A DNA stretch of 64,000 bases from Pseudomonas chlororaphis subsp. chlororaphis (GTDB lineage Bacteria; Pseudomonadota; Gammaproteobacteria; Pseudomonadales; Pseudomonadaceae), in contig NZ_CP027712.1 in NCBI RefSeq assembly GCF_003945765.1, forward strand, positions 4,960,001-5,024,000, given 5' to 3'. The translations under genes and the position numbers were made by a program. Positions within the stretch are counted from its first letter, which is position 1; every line of letters begins with the position of its first letter. Positions 12,529 to 22,443 of this stretch are shown here, piece by piece. The notes beneath the pieces are model-generated. The model searched no databases. It worked only from the letters and a program-made list of their open reading frames with translations, and had not been told where the DNA came from.

Positions 12529-12883
12529 GAGAAGCCTGATTCCTTTTTCTGGTGAAACTTCGTCACATCCATATGGGACGAACGAAGCTCGCCGCTGCAG
12601 GCCTAGTGCCATGCACCGACTTACGACAAATCAACAAGTTATGCCATGGATTTGCGCAGTGAAGGCGGTCACTTCGGACCACCTTGGAAACCGCCGGATG
12701 TTATCACAATCGCCGCCACGCACCTATCCCCCTGATGCGCATGGAGCATAGTTAGTTGACCGGTGACAGGCTGATAAGAGACGAGAGAAGCTCAGAGGCT
12801 GATTTCGCGCGTAAATGCGGATTTTTTCCCGGACTGACGACCACCCCATGGCAGCCGTCAGCGAAACCTTTTGCAAAACGATC
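12529..12883 (-). promoter_or_regulatory. gyrA upstream region, no gene
   Basis: These 355 bases lie between the mtnA stop and the gyrA start, both on the minus strand. The gyrA promoter must be here, since supercoiling-controlled expression apart from mtnA is expected, but I could not pick -10 and -35 boxes with confidence. A GGCGGT...ACCGCC inverted repeat surrounds 12667-12695. No clear mtnA terminator with a T run was seen. Confidence 0.4.
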
Positions 12884-13960
12884 TCAGTGCAAGCGCTTGC
12901 GGCACATCAATTGGGCCATTTTCGCGGTGTCGGGACGCTCGACTATGCCTTTCTCGGTGACGATGGCGTCGATCAGGTCCGCCGGGGTGACGTCGAATAC
13001 CGGATTATAGGCCTGCACATCCGCCCCTACCCGCTTGCCGCCGACCTCGAGCAGCTCCTTGCCATCACGCTCCTCGATCGGAATGTCTTCGCCACTGGCC
13101 AGGGCCATGTCGATGGTCGAACTCGGCGCGACCACCATGAAACGCACGCCGTGGTGCATTGCATTGACCGCCAGCTGATAGGTGCCGATCTTGTTCGCCA
13201 CGTCGCCATTGGCGGTAATGCGGTCGGCGCCAACGATCACCCAGGTCACACCCTTGGTTTTCATGATGTGTGCGGCAGCGGAGTCGGCATTCAAGGTCAC
13301 CGGGATGCCTTCGTTGGCCAGCTCCCAGGCGGTCAGCCGCGAGCCTTGCAGCCAGGGACGGGTTTCATTGGCATACACCCGCTCGACCATACCTTCGATA
13401 AAGGCCCCGCGAATCACCCCCAGGGCCGTTCCGAAGCCGCCGGTCGCCAGGGCGCCGGTGTTGCAGTGGGTCAGGATGGCCTGGGCATTGCCCTGATGCC
13501 GGCGAATCAGGTCGACACCCAACTGGGCCATGGTCAGGTTGGCTTCGCGGTCGCTTTCATGAATGGCCAGGGCTTCCGCCTCCAGCACCGCCAGCGGGTA
13601 GGCGTGGCCCTTGAGGCGCTCCAGACGTTCACGCATGCGGTTCAGCGCCCAGAACAGGTTGACCGCGGTCGGACGCGAGTCGGCGAGCAATGCGAAGTCT
13701 TCTTCCATCGCCGCCTGCCAGTCACCACCGGCGGCAAAACGCGCGCGCGCCGCCAGGACCACGCCATACGCGGCGCTAATGCCGATTGCCGGCGCGCCAC
13801 GCACCACCATTTCGCGAATGGCCTGCGCGACGCCAGCCGCGCTGGTGTAGGCAATCCAGCTTTCCTCGAAGGGCAAAATACGCTGATCGAGCAGATACAG
13901 GGCGTCATCCCGCCAATCGATGGCCTTCACCTTCTCCGCTGCCAACAGTCGATCGCGCAT
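12884..13960 (-). CDS. mtnA: Methylthioribose-1-phosphate isomerase
   Basis: The 358-residue enzyme converts 5-methylthioribose-1-phosphate to 5-methylthioribulose-1-phosphate in the methionine salvage pathway. The fold is that of eIF2B-like isomerases. The catalytic cysteine is residue 166 in [12 protein letters not shown] and the catalytic aspartate residue 246 in [11 protein letters not shown], followed by [12 protein letters not shown] 13960 has a GAGGG ribosome site. It is divergent from mtaD, 108 bases apart, so both could share a control region. With MtaD and a methylthioinosine phosphorylase elsewhere it would feed MtnB, MtnC and MtnD, which are encoded near 49-50 kb. Confidence 0.97.
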   Translation of the reverse strand: MRDRLLAAEKVKAIDWRDDALYLLDQRILPFEESWIAYTSAAGVAQAIREMVVRGAPAIGISAAYGVVLAARARFAAGGDWQAAMEEDFALLADSRPTAVNLFWALNRMRERLERLKGHAYPLAVLEAEALAIHESDREANLTMAQLGVDLIRRHQGNAQAILTHCNTGALATGGFGTALGVIRGAFIEGMVERVYANETRPWLQGSRLTAWELANEGIPVTLNADSAAAHIMKTKGVTWVIVGADRITANGDVANKIGTYQLAVNAMHHGVRFMVVAPSSTIDMALASGEDIPIEERDGKELLEVGGKRVGADVQAYNPVFDVTPADLIDAIVTEKGIVERPDTAKMAQLMCRKRLH

Positions 13961-14068
13961 CCCTCACCCCGCACTCATGAACAAAAGCCGCCGATTATAG
14001 CGATCCCCCGGCGAAGACGCTCGGGTATACTTCGCCATCCTCCACAAACGCCCTGGAACCGATCTTCG

Positions 14069-15400
14069 ATGCCGAACCCTGTCGTTGCGCTCGACCTACT
14101 CCTGTTGCCGACCTGGCTGGTGCCTGTTGAACCGGCCGGCGTGGTGCTCAAGGAGCACGGCCTGGGTATCCGCGACGGCCGCATCGTGTTCATCGGCCCG
14201 CGCGCCGCGGCCTTGAAGCTGCAGGCTGCCGAGGTCCGCGAGTTGCCGGGCATGCTGCTCAGCCCTGGCCTGATCAACGCCCACGGCCACGCGGCGATGA
14301 CCCTGTTCCGCGGCCTGGCCGACGATCTGCCGCTGATGACCTGGCTGGAGAACCACATCTGGCCCGCCGAAGCCAAATGGGTCGATGAAGCCTTCGTCCG
14401 CGACGGTACCGACCTGGCCATCGCCGAACAGCTCAAAGGCGGCATCAGCTGCTTTTCCGACATGTACTTCTTTCCGAAGGTTGCCAGCGAGCGCGTGCAC
14501 AACAGCGGCATTCGGGCGCAGATCACCATTCCGGTCCTCGACTTTCCGATTCCGGGCGCCCACAGCGCCGACGAGGCCATCCGCCAGGGCGTCGAGCTGT
14601 TCAGCGACCTCAAGCATCATCCGCGTATCAAGATCACCTTCGGCCCCCACGCGCCCTACACGGTCGGCGACGAAAACCTGGAGAAGATCCGGATCATTGC
14701 CGAAGAACTCGATGCCTCCATTCATATGCACGTCCATGAAACCGCCTTCGAGGTGGAACAGGCCGTCGCCCGGCACGGCGAGCGGCCCCTGGCCCGCCTG
14801 GCGCGACTGGGACTGCTCGGGCCGCGCTTCCAGGCCGTACACATGACCCAAATCAGCGATGACGACCTGGCTTTGCTGGTAGAAACCAATAGCAATGTCA
14901 TTCATTGCCCGGAGTCGAACCTGAAACTGGCCAGCGGCTTCTGCCCGGTGGAACGGCTGTGGCAGGCTGGCGTCAATGTTGCAGTAGGCACCGACGGGGC
15001 CGCCAGCAACAACGACCTGGACCTGCTCGGCGAAATCCGCACCGCCGCACTGCTGGCCAAGGCCGTGGCAGGCTCGGCCACTGCCCTGAATGCCCACCAG
15101 GCGCTGCGCATGGCCACCCTCAACGGCGCGCGGGCCCTGGGCCTGGAGAGCGAGATCGGCTCGCTGGAACTCGGCAAGGCCGCGGACCTGGTGGCCTTTG
15201 ACCTGTCCGGCCTGGCGCAGCAACCGATCTATGACCCGGTTTCGCAGCTTATATATGCCACCGGCCGCGATTGCGTGAAACACCTTTGGGTCGCCGGCAA
15301 GCAATTGCTCGACGACCGGCGCCTGACGCGCCTGGACGAACAACAGCTGCACGCCACGGCGACAGCCTGGGGCCGGCGCATCAGCGGCCATACCGAATAG
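14069..15400 (+). CDS. mtaD: 5'-Methylthioadenosine deaminase (amidohydrolase)
   Basis: The 443-residue metal-dependent amidohydrolase belongs to the TRZ/ATZ-SAH deaminase family. The metal-binding H-x-H is in [15 protein letters not shown], further ligands are in [10 protein letters not shown] and VHMTQ, and the aspartate in [13 protein letters not shown]. In P. aeruginosa the counterpart beside mtnA is established as a methylthioadenosine deaminase making methylthioinosine; the neighbourhood here is the same (mtnA divergent, ubiG-mupP downstream). I place the start at ATG 14069 ([14 protein letters not shown]), since open frame further upstream is antisense to mtnA. S-adenosylhomocysteine could be a second substrate. 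Confidence 0.92.
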   Translation: MPNPVVALDLLLLPTWLVPVEPAGVVLKEHGLGIRDGRIVFIGPRAAALKLQAAEVRELPGMLLSPGLINAHGHAAMTLFRGLADDLPLMTWLENHIWPAEAKWVDEAFVRDGTDLAIAEQLKGGISCFSDMYFFPKVASERVHNSGIRAQITIPVLDFPIPGAHSADEAIRQGVELFSDLKHHPRIKITFGPHAPYTVGDENLEKIRIIAEELDASIHMHVHETAFEVEQAVARHGERPLARLARLGLLGPRFQAVHMTQISDDDLALLVETNSNVIHCPESNLKLASGFCPVERLWQAGVNVAVGTDGAASNNDLDLLGEIRTAALLAKAVAGSATALNAHQALRMATLNGARALGLESEIGSLELGKAADLVAFDLSGLAQQPIYDPVSQLIYATGRDCVKHLWVAGKQLLDDRRLTRLDEQQLHATATAWGRRISGHTE

Positions 15401-15464
15401 CAGGAACCCTCGAGCCCCGGCTCGAGACCGACAGCCAGAATTTTCCAGATTCAGAGGATTACCC

Positions 15465-16163
15465 ATGAGTAACGTCGACCACGCCGAAATCGCCAAATTC
15501 GAAGCCCTCGCCCATCGCTGGTGGGACCGCGAGAGCGAATTCAAACCGCTGCACGATATCAACCCGCTGCGGGTCAACTGGATTGACGAGCGCGTCAACC
15601 TGGCCGGCAAGAAAGTCCTCGACGTCGGTTGCGGCGGCGGCATCCTCAGTGAAGCCATGGCCCAGCGCGGCGCTACGGTAACGGGCATCGACATGGGCGA
15701 GGCCCCGCTGGCGGTGGCACAACTGCATCAACTGGAGTCCGGGGTGAACGTCGAATACCGGCAGATCACCGCCGAAGCCCTGGCCGAGGAAATGCCCGAG
15801 CAGTTCGACGTCGTCACCTGCCTGGAGATGCTCGAGCACGTACCGGACCCCTCCTCGGTGATCCGCGCGTGCTTTCGCATGGTCAAGCCCGGCGGCCAGG
15901 TGTTCTTCTCCACCATCAACCGCAATCCGAAGGCCTATCTGTTCGCCATCATCGGCGCCGAATACATCATGAAGCTGCTGCCGCGCGGCACCCATGACTT
16001 CAAGAAATTCATCCGGCCTTCCGAACTGGGCGCCTGGAGCCGCGACGCCGGCCTGACCGTCAAGGACATCATCGGCCTGACCTACAACCCGCTGACCAAG
16101 CACTACAAGCTGGCCACCGACGTCGACGTCAACTACATGATCCAGACCCTGCGGGAGGAATAA
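15465..16163 (+). CDS. ubiG: Ubiquinone biosynthesis O-methyltransferase UbiG
   Basis: The 232-residue SAM-dependent enzyme methylates the two hydroxyl groups in ubiquinone synthesis. Motif I is [16 protein letters not shown], with acidic residue in GIDMGE and post-I motif [15 protein letters not shown]. The C-terminal segment [19 protein letters not shown] is characteristic of UbiG. An AGAGGAT ribosome site precedes ATG 15465. It is followed after four bases by mupP, so the two are co-transcribed, probably with mtaD 64 bases upstream. Length is normal. Confidence 0.97.
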   Translation: MSNVDHAEIAKFEALAHRWWDRESEFKPLHDINPLRVNWIDERVNLAGKKVLDVGCGGGILSEAMAQRGATVTGIDMGEAPLAVAQLHQLESGVNVEYRQITAEALAEEMPEQFDVVTCLEMLEHVPDPSSVIRACFRMVKPGGQVFFSTINRNPKAYLFAIIGAEYIMKLLPRGTHDFKKFIRPSELGAWSRDAGLTVKDIIGLTYNPLTKHYKLATDVDVNYMIQTLREE

Positions 16164-16167
16164 GCCC

Positions 16168-16839
16168 ATGCGTATCAGAGCAGTTCTTTTCGACATGGAC
16201 GGCACCCTGCTCGACACCGCGCCGGACTTCATCGCCATCTGCCAGGCCATGCGCGCCGACCGCGGCCTGGCGCCGATCGCAGACAAACATATCCGTGACG
16301 AAATCTCCGGTGGCGCCCGGGCGATGGTCGCCGTGACCTTCTCGATGGACCCGGAATCCCCGGGGTTCGAGGAGCTGCGCCTGGAGTTTCTGGAGCGTTA
16401 CCTCAAGCATTGCGCGGTACACAGCAAACTGTTCGACGGCATGGCCGAGCTGCTGGCCGATATCGAGAAGGCCAATCTGCTCTGGGGCGTGGTCACCAAC
16501 AAGCCGGTGCGCTTTGCCGAGCCAATCATGCAGCAGTTGGGCCTGGCGGAACGTTCCGCCCTGCTGATCTGCCCGGATCACGTGAAGAACAGCAAACCCG
16601 ATCCAGAACCATTGATCCTGGCGTGCAAGATGCTCGACCTCGACCCGGCCAGCGTACTGTTCGTCGGTGACGACCTGCGCGACATCGAATCGGGCCGCGA
16701 CGCAGGCACCAGGACCGCAGCCGTGACCTACGGTTACATCCATCCGGACGACAATCCCAAGCACTGGGGCGCCGACGTGGTGGTCGACCATCCGCTGGAA
16801 CTGCGCCAGGTCCTGGACCAGGCGCTGTGCAGCTGCTGA
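16168..16839 (+). CDS. mupP: N-acetylmuramic acid 6-phosphate phosphatase (HAD)
   Basis: The 223-residue HAD-superfamily phosphatase has the nucleophile motif [13 protein letters not shown] at the N-terminus, the lysine segment KNSKPDPEP and [15 protein letters not shown] as motif IV. It was long annotated as phosphoglycolate phosphatase (gph). In Pseudomonas the gene directly after ubiG has been shown to be MupP, which dephosphorylates MurNAc-6-phosphate in the peptidoglycan recycling route that bypasses de novo UDP-MurNAc synthesis and affects fosfomycin tolerance. The assignment here rests on that conserved position; the HAD class is certain, substrate is inferred. Confidence 0.88.
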   Translation: MRIRAVLFDMDGTLLDTAPDFIAICQAMRADRGLAPIADKHIRDEISGGARAMVAVTFSMDPESPGFEELRLEFLERYLKHCAVHSKLFDGMAELLADIEKANLLWGVVTNKPVRFAEPIMQQLGLAERSALLICPDHVKNSKPDPEPLILACKMLDLDPASVLFVGDDLRDIESGRDAGTRTAAVTYGYIHPDDNPKHWGADVVVDHPLELRQVLDQALCSC

Positions 16840-16877
16840 TCTGCCCAGGCTTTCGCTTCTGATTTCCCGAGGTTTTT

Positions 16878-17618
16878 ATGTTTGATTATTCCGCCCGCCC
16901 CGAACTGCTCAAGGATCGGGTCATTCTGGTCACCGGCGCCGGTCGCGGCATCGGCGCCGCTGCCGCCAAGACCTTCGCCGCCCACGGCGCCACCGTACTG
17001 CTGCTGGGCAAGACCGAAGCCAACCTGACCCAGGTTTATGACGAGATCGAAGCCGCCGGCCATCCTCAGCCGGTGGTGATTCCGTTCAACCTGGAAACCG
17101 CCCTGCCGCACCAGTACGACGAACTGGCCGCCATGGTCGAAGCGGAGTTCGGTCACCTCGATGGCCTGCTGCACAATGCCTCGATCATTGGTCCGCGCAC
17201 ACCGCTGGAACAGCTGTCGGGCGAGAACTTCATGCGGGTGATGCAAGTCAACGTCAACGCCATGTTCATGCTGACCAGTACCCTGCTGCCGCTGCTCAAG
17301 CTGTCCCAGGACGCCTCGGTGGTGTTCACCTCCAGCAGCGTTGGCCGCAAGGGCCGTGCCTACTGGGGCGCCTATGGCGTTTCGAAATTCGCCACCGAAG
17401 GCCTGATGCAAACCCTGGCCGACGAAGTCGACGGCGTCGCACCGGTTCGCGCCAACAGCGTCAATCCGGGCGCTACCCGCACCAGCATGCGCGCCCAGGC
17501 CTACCCGGGGGAAAACCCGAGCAACAACCCGGCCCCCGAGGAGATCATGCCGGTCTACCTGTACCTCATGGGTCCGGACAGTACCGGGATCAACGGCCAG
17601 GCATTCGACGCCCAGTAA
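16878..17618 (+). CDS. YciK-family short-chain oxidoreductase
   Basis: The 246-residue short-chain dehydrogenase/reductase shows the NAD(P)-binding TGAGRGIGAAAAKTFAAHG, the LHNASI strand, and the catalytic Ser-Tyr-Lys in FTSSSVGRKGRAYWGAYGVSK. It is the YciK family found directly after ubiG-mupP in pseudomonads; its physiological substrate is unknown. The start is ATG 16878 with CGAGG seven bases upstream. It lies 38 bases after mupP on the same strand and is followed by a near-perfect hairpin, so it may end the mtaD-ubiG-mupP-yciK transcript. Confidence 0.9.
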   Translation: MFDYSARPELLKDRVILVTGAGRGIGAAAAKTFAAHGATVLLLGKTEANLTQVYDEIEAAGHPQPVVIPFNLETALPHQYDELAAMVEAEFGHLDGLLHNASIIGPRTPLEQLSGENFMRVMQVNVNAMFMLTSTLLPLLKLSQDASVVFTSSSVGRKGRAYWGAYGVSKFATEGLMQTLADEVDGVAPVRANSVNPGATRTSMRAQAYPGENPSNNPAPEEIMPVYLYLMGPDSTGINGQAFDAQ

Positions 17619-17629
17619 TCCTTTCTTTG

Positions 17630-17653
17630 GCCGCGGCGGAATACCGTCGCGGC
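17630..17653 (+). terminator. Possible terminator after yciK
   Basis: A 10-bp inverted repeat GCCGCGGCGG / CCGTCGCGGC (one mismatch) closes an AATA loop 11 bases past the stop. The T run after it is weak (ACTCCTTT), so this is a tentative call. Confidence 0.45.
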
Positions 17654-17984
17654 ACTCCTTTCCCGGCAGTCTTCCACCCCGCCATCGCCAGACAAATGCC
17701 ACCCCGGGCCACGCCAAGCCTTGGCACTGTCAGCCAACCCGCTGAATTCAAAAGCATTTTAATCGGATGAAGCGAATGGCATGACTTTCGCTCTCATCTC
17801 TCCCAAATAGGCAGTGTATTGGCGAAACTCAGCGACGATCGAGTCGGGGCTTATAACGGCCCGTAAAGCGGATTAGACTGTGATCGCTTGTCCTACGGGA
17901 CTGATGGAACAGTATGACGTGCAGCCATGAGCCGCTCTCACCCAGCCAGTAAGACTGCATTACGTGCCCAGGGGCTCACGCCAT
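17654..17984. other. Intergenic leader before the GGDEF gene
   Basis: Together with the hairpin before it this is a 366-base gap. It should hold the promoter of the diguanylate cyclase gene. I see no open frame and no convincing promoter boxes or repeats. Confidence 0.4.
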
Positions 17985-18911
17985 ATGAAAATACCGACCC
18001 AGACCAACGCAATTGACTTCGATAGCGCCAAATTGCAACGCCTGGGCTTTGGCCAGCAGTCACCACTCCTGCAACGCCCGGTCAGCCTTGCCCAGTTGCG
18101 CCAGCAACTGAGCCTGCAATTACAGACCAGCCTGGAGCCGCAACGCATTCTCGGCCTGTTCTTCCGCGAAACCCAACGCCTTGTGCCCCTGGATGCCCTG
18201 GTTTACCAGCACAAACCCAGCGACCTGCGCCTGGAGTTCGGCCAGCGCGGCCACCACTCCATCAGCTACAGCCTGAGCCATGAAGGCGAGACCATGGGCG
18301 AGCTGGTATTTCGGCGCAATCAGCGTTTCAGCGACCAGGAACAGGGCCATCTGGAATCCCTGCTGTCCACCCTGCTTTATCCGATGCGCAACGCCCTGCT
18401 CTATCGGGCCGCGACCCGTAGCGCCCTGCGCGACCCTTTGACCGATACCGGCAACCGGATCGCCATGGACCAGACGCTGCAACGGGAAATCGAAATGGCC
18501 CGCCGCCACCTGCACCCACTGTCGCTGCTGATGCTGGATATCGATCACTTCAAGAGAATCAACGACAGCCACGGCCACAGCGCCGGCGATGAAGTGCTCA
18601 AGGCTGTTGCCGCGGCCATCAAGGCGCAGTTGCGCAACGTCGACATGGTGTTTCGTTTTGGCGGCGAGGAGTTCCTGATCCTGCTGTCCAACACCGGACG
18701 CGATGCCGCCGCCATGGTGGGAGAACGGCTGCGCCAGGCGGCCCAGGCCAAGGATTACTGGGCGGATGGCAAGTTGATCGAGCTGACGGTCAGCCTGGGT
18801 TGCTCGACCCTGCTGCCGGGGGAGTCAGCCGAGAGCCTGCTGCGCCGTGCGGACAGCGCGCTGTATGTGGCCAAGCGCGAAGGCCGCAACCGCCTGGCGA
18901 TGGCCGGCTGA
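17985..18911 (+). CDS. Soluble GGDEF diguanylate cyclase
   Basis: The 308-residue protein has no membrane segment. Residues about 30-145 form a GAF-like region, and residues about 145-308 a GGDEF domain that should make cyclic di-GMP from two GTP. The active-site motif is GGEEF at 226-230, and an RxxD inhibitory site (Arg217, Asp220) lies five residues before it, so product feedback is expected. DPLTDTGNR and DIDHFKRINDSHGHSAGD are the usual N-terminal elements. I use ATG 17985 (MKIPTQTN); the in-frame start at 17964 would add seven residues. It converges with the TenA-like gene. The signal sensed is unknown. Confidence 0.9.
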   Translation: MKIPTQTNAIDFDSAKLQRLGFGQQSPLLQRPVSLAQLRQQLSLQLQTSLEPQRILGLFFRETQRLVPLDALVYQHKPSDLRLEFGQRGHHSISYSLSHEGETMGELVFRRNQRFSDQEQGHLESLLSTLLYPMRNALLYRAATRSALRDPLTDTGNRIAMDQTLQREIEMARRHLHPLSLLMLDIDHFKRINDSHGHSAGDEVLKAVAAAIKAQLRNVDMVFRFGGEEFLILLSNTGRDAAAMVGERLRQAAQAKDYWADGKLIELTVSLGCSTLLPGESAESLLRRADSALYVAKREGRNRLAMAG

Positions 18912-18913
18912 GA

Positions 18914-18950
18914 GAATGGCTGGGGCCGCCTTCATCGGAGGCCGCCATTC
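18914..18950. other. Inverted repeat between convergent genes
   Basis: GAATGGC (18914-18920) pairs with GCCATTC (18944-18950), with an inner GGCC...GGCC. It fills the gap between the GGDEF and TenA-like genes and could act as a two-way transcription stop, but no T run is present. Confidence 0.35.
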
Positions 18951-19734
18951 AACCTTCGACCAGCGCCATCCGTTCACGGGCCGCCGGGGTCTTTTCCTGT
19001 TGCATGCAACGCTCCAGGAACAGGTACATGTAGTCATAACTCTTGCAGATCGCCTGGCGCAGCTCGCCCTGCAAGGCTTTGCTCGGCTTCATGCCGGCCA
19101 GGGTACAGATGATTTCCAGCGCCTCCCAAGGATGCGCATCATCGTACTGGGCATGCATTTTCAGCCACTTCATCGCCCGCTTGCGCTCTTCTTCGGGAAA
19201 GGCCGCCGCATACACGCCGGAGGAGCAGACCAGCGCCGACCACTCACCCGTGGCGCCCTCGATTGCGTAGTTGGTCGCAGCGATCGCCACGATCAATGAG
19301 TCGGCGGAGCTGGTGTGCCAGCACCAATGACTCAAGGCGTGCAGCTCCGGTGGGACCTGTTGTGCCTGCAGATCTTCCAGGCTCACGCCATGGGCGCGAC
19401 TCCAATTCACCCAGTAATCGGCATGATTGAGCTCGACCCGGATATTGCGCATCAGCCAGCGCCGCGCCATGTCTTCCCCGGGGTGACGGGCGAAGCGGGT
19501 CTTGGTCAGGTTCTGCGCCATGTACAGGGCGAACTGCTCGACAACCGGCCAGCCGCCGATCAGGTACTGGCGCATGGTTTTGTTGCTGAGCTTGTTGTCG
19601 CGCATGCGCTGGTACAGTTCGTGGTCGACCACGCGGCGCTTGCTCTCGCTGCAATCCTGGATCAGCTGCTGGGCCCAGGCCGGATAGCTTGCAGCGTCCA
19701 TGAGCGGACCGGTTCTGTTGAATGCGTCGATCAC
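18949..19734 (-). CDS. TenA/PqqC-like heme-oxygenase-fold protein
   Basis: The 261-residue protein is all-helical in character with TENA/THI-4/PQQC family features: conserved histidine and glutamate positions in RRVVDHELYQRM, NIRVELNHADYWVNW and NYAIEGATGEWSALV, and HAQYDDAHPWEALE. Such helices bind a di-iron centre or cofactor in related oxygenases, while true TenA hydrolyses aminopyrimidines in thiamin salvage. The substrate here is unknown; it is sometimes mislabelled a transcriptional regulator. The start is GTG 19734, chosen by GGAG nine bases upstream; ATG 19701 has no ribosome site. It follows the GGDEF-EAL gene by 45 bases and is probably co-transcribed. Confidence 0.85.
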   Translation of the reverse strand: MIDAFNRTGPLMDAASYPAWAQQLIQDCSESKRRVVDHELYQRMRDNKLSNKTMRQYLIGGWPVVEQFALYMAQNLTKTRFARHPGEDMARRWLMRNIRVELNHADYWVNWSRAHGVSLEDLQAQQVPPELHALSHWCWHTSSADSLIVAIAATNYAIEGATGEWSALVCSSGVYAAAFPEEERKRAMKWLKMHAQYDDAHPWEALEIICTLAGMKPSKALQGELRQAICKSYDYMYLFLERCMQQEKTPAARERMALVEG

Positions 19735-19779
19735 TGTCGGGGCTCCTTTTGATGGTGATGGTACGGATCAGCGAGAGAT

Positions 19780-22239
19780 TCAACGGAACGTGCCAGGAGC
19801 CTTGAACAACAGAGGCTGTGGTCGCGAAGGCCGGCACTGCAGACTGTCGCAGGTGAAGAGTTGCGGGCGCTCGATCAGGTAGCCCTGAGCGTAATCCACG
19901 CCAATCTCCAACAATGCCTGCTCAATCTGCGGTGTTTCGACAAACTCGGCAATCGTGCGTTTGCCCATCACATGACCGATATGGTTGATCACCTCGACCA
20001 TCGCGCGATTGATCGGGTCGTCCAGCATATCTTTTACGAAACTTCCATCGATCTTGAGGAAGTCTACAGGCAAATGTTTGAGATAAGCGAATGACGACAT
20101 TCCCGCACAAAAGTCATCCAACGAAAAGTGACAGCCCAAGCCCTTGAGCTCGTTGATAAATCGAATCGCACTGCCGAGATTGGAGATAGCGCTGGTCTCG
20201 GTGATTTCAAAACAAATCAGGTCCGGTGGCACACCGTGGACGATGAACTGCTCGCGCAGGAAGTCCAGGAAAGCCTCGTCACCGATGGTCGCGCCCGACA
20301 GATTGATCGCACACATCGCCAGGGGCCCTTCGCGCTCCTCGCGGATGCACTCGGCGATGATCTTGAACACATTCTCCACCACCCAACGGTCCAGGGAGGT
20401 CATCAGGCCGTAACGCTCGGCGGCCGGAATGAAGCTGTCGGGCAGGATCATCCGCCCCGCCTCGTCGTGCAGGCGCAGCAGAATCTCGATATGCCCGCCG
20501 AGCCGGTCCACATGACCCAGGGCGGCTATTTCCTGGGCATAAAGACAGAAGCGGTTTTCCTCCAGGGCCATATGCAGGCGCTGTACCCAGGCCATTTCAC
20601 CGAACCGCAGGGACAGCTCCGAGTCGTCCGCATGATAGACCTGGACCCGGTTGCGCCCTTTCTCCTTGGCCATGTAGCACGCCATGTCCGCTGCCCGCAG
20701 TGATGCTTCGAGGGTGGTCGGGGTTTGCGCCACATGCACCAGGCCAATGCTGACCGTGGTGACGAAGGGCCGGCCCTTCCAGACAAAATGCAGGTTCTGC
20801 ACCGTCTGGCGCAGGCCTTCGGCGATCTTTTCCGCCGCTTCCGGCGAGCAGTTCTCCAGCAGGATGCCGAACTCATCGCCCCCCAGGCGCGCCAGGGTAT
20901 CGCCCTCGCGCAGGCCCGACTGGAGCAAGGCGCAGATATGCCGGAGCAACTCGTCCCCTGCCGCATGACCGCAGGTGTCGTTGACCAGCTTGAACTGGTC
21001 CAGGTCGAGGAACATCAGGGCGTGCCGCCCCGGTTGCCGGCTCAAGCTGTGCAATGCCTGCTCCAGACGGTATTCGAACTCGCGACGGTTCGCCAGGCCA
21101 GTCAAGGCGTCGTGGGTCGCCTGCCAGGACAGATTGGCGATGTACTGGCGCTCCTGGGTCATGTCGTGCAGCACCAGCACCGTACCGCTGACCTTGCCGG
21201 CGTTCTGGATCGGCGCGCCGACCAGGGTCACCGACACCGTGCTGCCATCCAGGCGCTGGATCAGCTTCGAGTGCTCGCTACCACCACTGAGCTGGCCACT
21301 GAGAATGTGCTCGATCAGGGTAAAGCCGTCGGTCTGGGCATTTTCATCCAGCAGATTGAACAAGGCCGCCAGCGGCAGCCCCATGGCCTGCTCAGCCTTC
21401 CAGTGGGTCATTTCCTCGGCGGCCGGGTTCATGTAGGCGATGGCGCCGTCCACGTCGGTGGTGATGACACCGTCGCCAATGGATTGCAGGGTGATCTGCG
21501 CCCGTTCCTTTTCCAACTGCAGGGCGCTGGCAAATTCATGACGCTGGGCCAACAGCTTATGGGTGCGCAGCAAGGCCAGGACAATCAGCCCCAGCGCGGT
21601 GGCCAGGTTGGTGATCAGCAACAGCCGCAGGATGACCCGCGAGCCCTCGCCTAAAGCATCACTAAAGGCCTTGGCAGCGGGCGTCACGCCATCGTTGATG
21701 GCGAAAATCTGGTTCTTCCAGCGCTGGATATCGGCTTCGGAGGCCTGGTTGCTGGTAATGCTGCGGTGCATTTCATGGGCCACGCTGTCGAGCTGCACCA
21801 GATAACTGTCGCCCACGGTCCACAGGTCGATGGCTTTTTCCAGGTAGCTGAAATGGCGGAAGTTCAGGTACAGCCAGATCACGCTGTCGCTGTCGTCAGG
21901 GTGGTTGCCACCCTTGAGAATCCCCGCCCGCGCGGCATTCAGGTCGGGCGGTTGCTGATCCAGCGCGACCCGCAGCTCATGCCCGCCCTGAGGCACGGCA
22001 ATAGCATTCTGGTACTTCAGAAAGATCGATTCGTCGCGGCTGTCGGCGTAGAGATTGAGGTAGTAGATGGCGTCCTTCTGGCCCTTGGACCAAAGGCTCT
22101 CCCCGGCAACGTAACCACGTACCGCCGAAAGGACATATAAGCTGAGGCCACCCAACAGCGCTTGAAACAACACCACCGCAATAAATGGCCAGACGATGCC
22201 CAATAACCGTGGCGTTCCGAGAGTCCGCTTTTGCTTCAT
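19780..22239 (-). CDS. Membrane PAS-GGDEF-EAL cyclic di-GMP protein
   Basis: The 819-residue protein has membrane segments at about 14-38 and 203-224 enclosing a periplasmic sensor, then a PAS domain (about 245-365), a GGDEF domain (about 370-535) and an EAL domain (about 550-805). The cyclase motif GGDEF (453-457) is intact with an RxxD inhibitory site (Arg444-Asp447). The EAL motif reads EIL (Glu585), yet the other metal and catalytic residues are present: Glu678, Asp708-Asp709, Lys729, Glu765 and Gln785. Both activities are therefore possible, with GGDEF perhaps regulating the phosphodiesterase. AAGGGA precedes ATG 22239. The periplasmic ligand is unknown. Confidence 0.92.
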   Translation of the reverse strand: MKQKRTLGTPRLLGIVWPFIAVVLFQALLGGLSLYVLSAVRGYVAGESLWSKGQKDAIYYLNLYADSRDESIFLKYQNAIAVPQGGHELRVALDQQPPDLNAARAGILKGGNHPDDSDSVIWLYLNFRHFSYLEKAIDLWTVGDSYLVQLDSVAHEMHRSITSNQASEADIQRWKNQIFAINDGVTPAAKAFSDALGEGSRVILRLLLITNLATALGLIVLALLRTHKLLAQRHEFASALQLEKERAQITLQSIGDGVITTDVDGAIAYMNPAAEEMTHWKAEQAMGLPLAALFNLLDENAQTDGFTLIEHILSGQLSGGSEHSKLIQRLDGSTVSVTLVGAPIQNAGKVSGTVLVLHDMTQERQYIANLSWQATHDALTGLANRREFEYRLEQALHSLSRQPGRHALMFLDLDQFKLVNDTCGHAAGDELLRHICALLQSGLREGDTLARLGGDEFGILLENCSPEAAEKIAEGLRQTVQNLHFVWKGRPFVTTVSIGLVHVAQTPTTLEASLRAADMACYMAKEKGRNRVQVYHADDSELSLRFGEMAWVQRLHMALEENRFCLYAQEIAALGHVDRLGGHIEILLRLHDEAGRMILPDSFIPAAERYGLMTSLDRWVVENVFKIIAECIREEREGPLAMCAINLSGATIGDEAFLDFLREQFIVHGVPPDLICFEITETSAISNLGSAIRFINELKGLGCHFSLDDFCAGMSSFAYLKHLPVDFLKIDGSFVKDMLDDPINRAMVEVINHIGHVMGKRTIAEFVETPQIEQALLEIGVDYAQGYLIERPQLFTCDSLQCRPSRPQPLLFKAPGTFR

Positions 22240-22443
22240 GAGGTCCCTTGCATAAGCACTGCCAGATGAACACCCGAGGAAATACCGCTCCTGACAGCAC
22301 AGACTAGGCTAATTTCCGCCGCTTCGAGCGCACAGGCCGTGACGTTCGAGCACGCTGCCAGTCAAGACACGACAGGGCCGCGCCCCAGGAGGGTCATTTC
22401 CACCAGAGAATTCAAGCACTAAGCACAGAAAACCGGATAAAAC

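Noticed and set aside
12815..14068. Upstream extension of the mtaD reading frame
   Set aside because: This stretch is open only because it is antisense to mtnA; mtaD homologues begin near ATG 14069.
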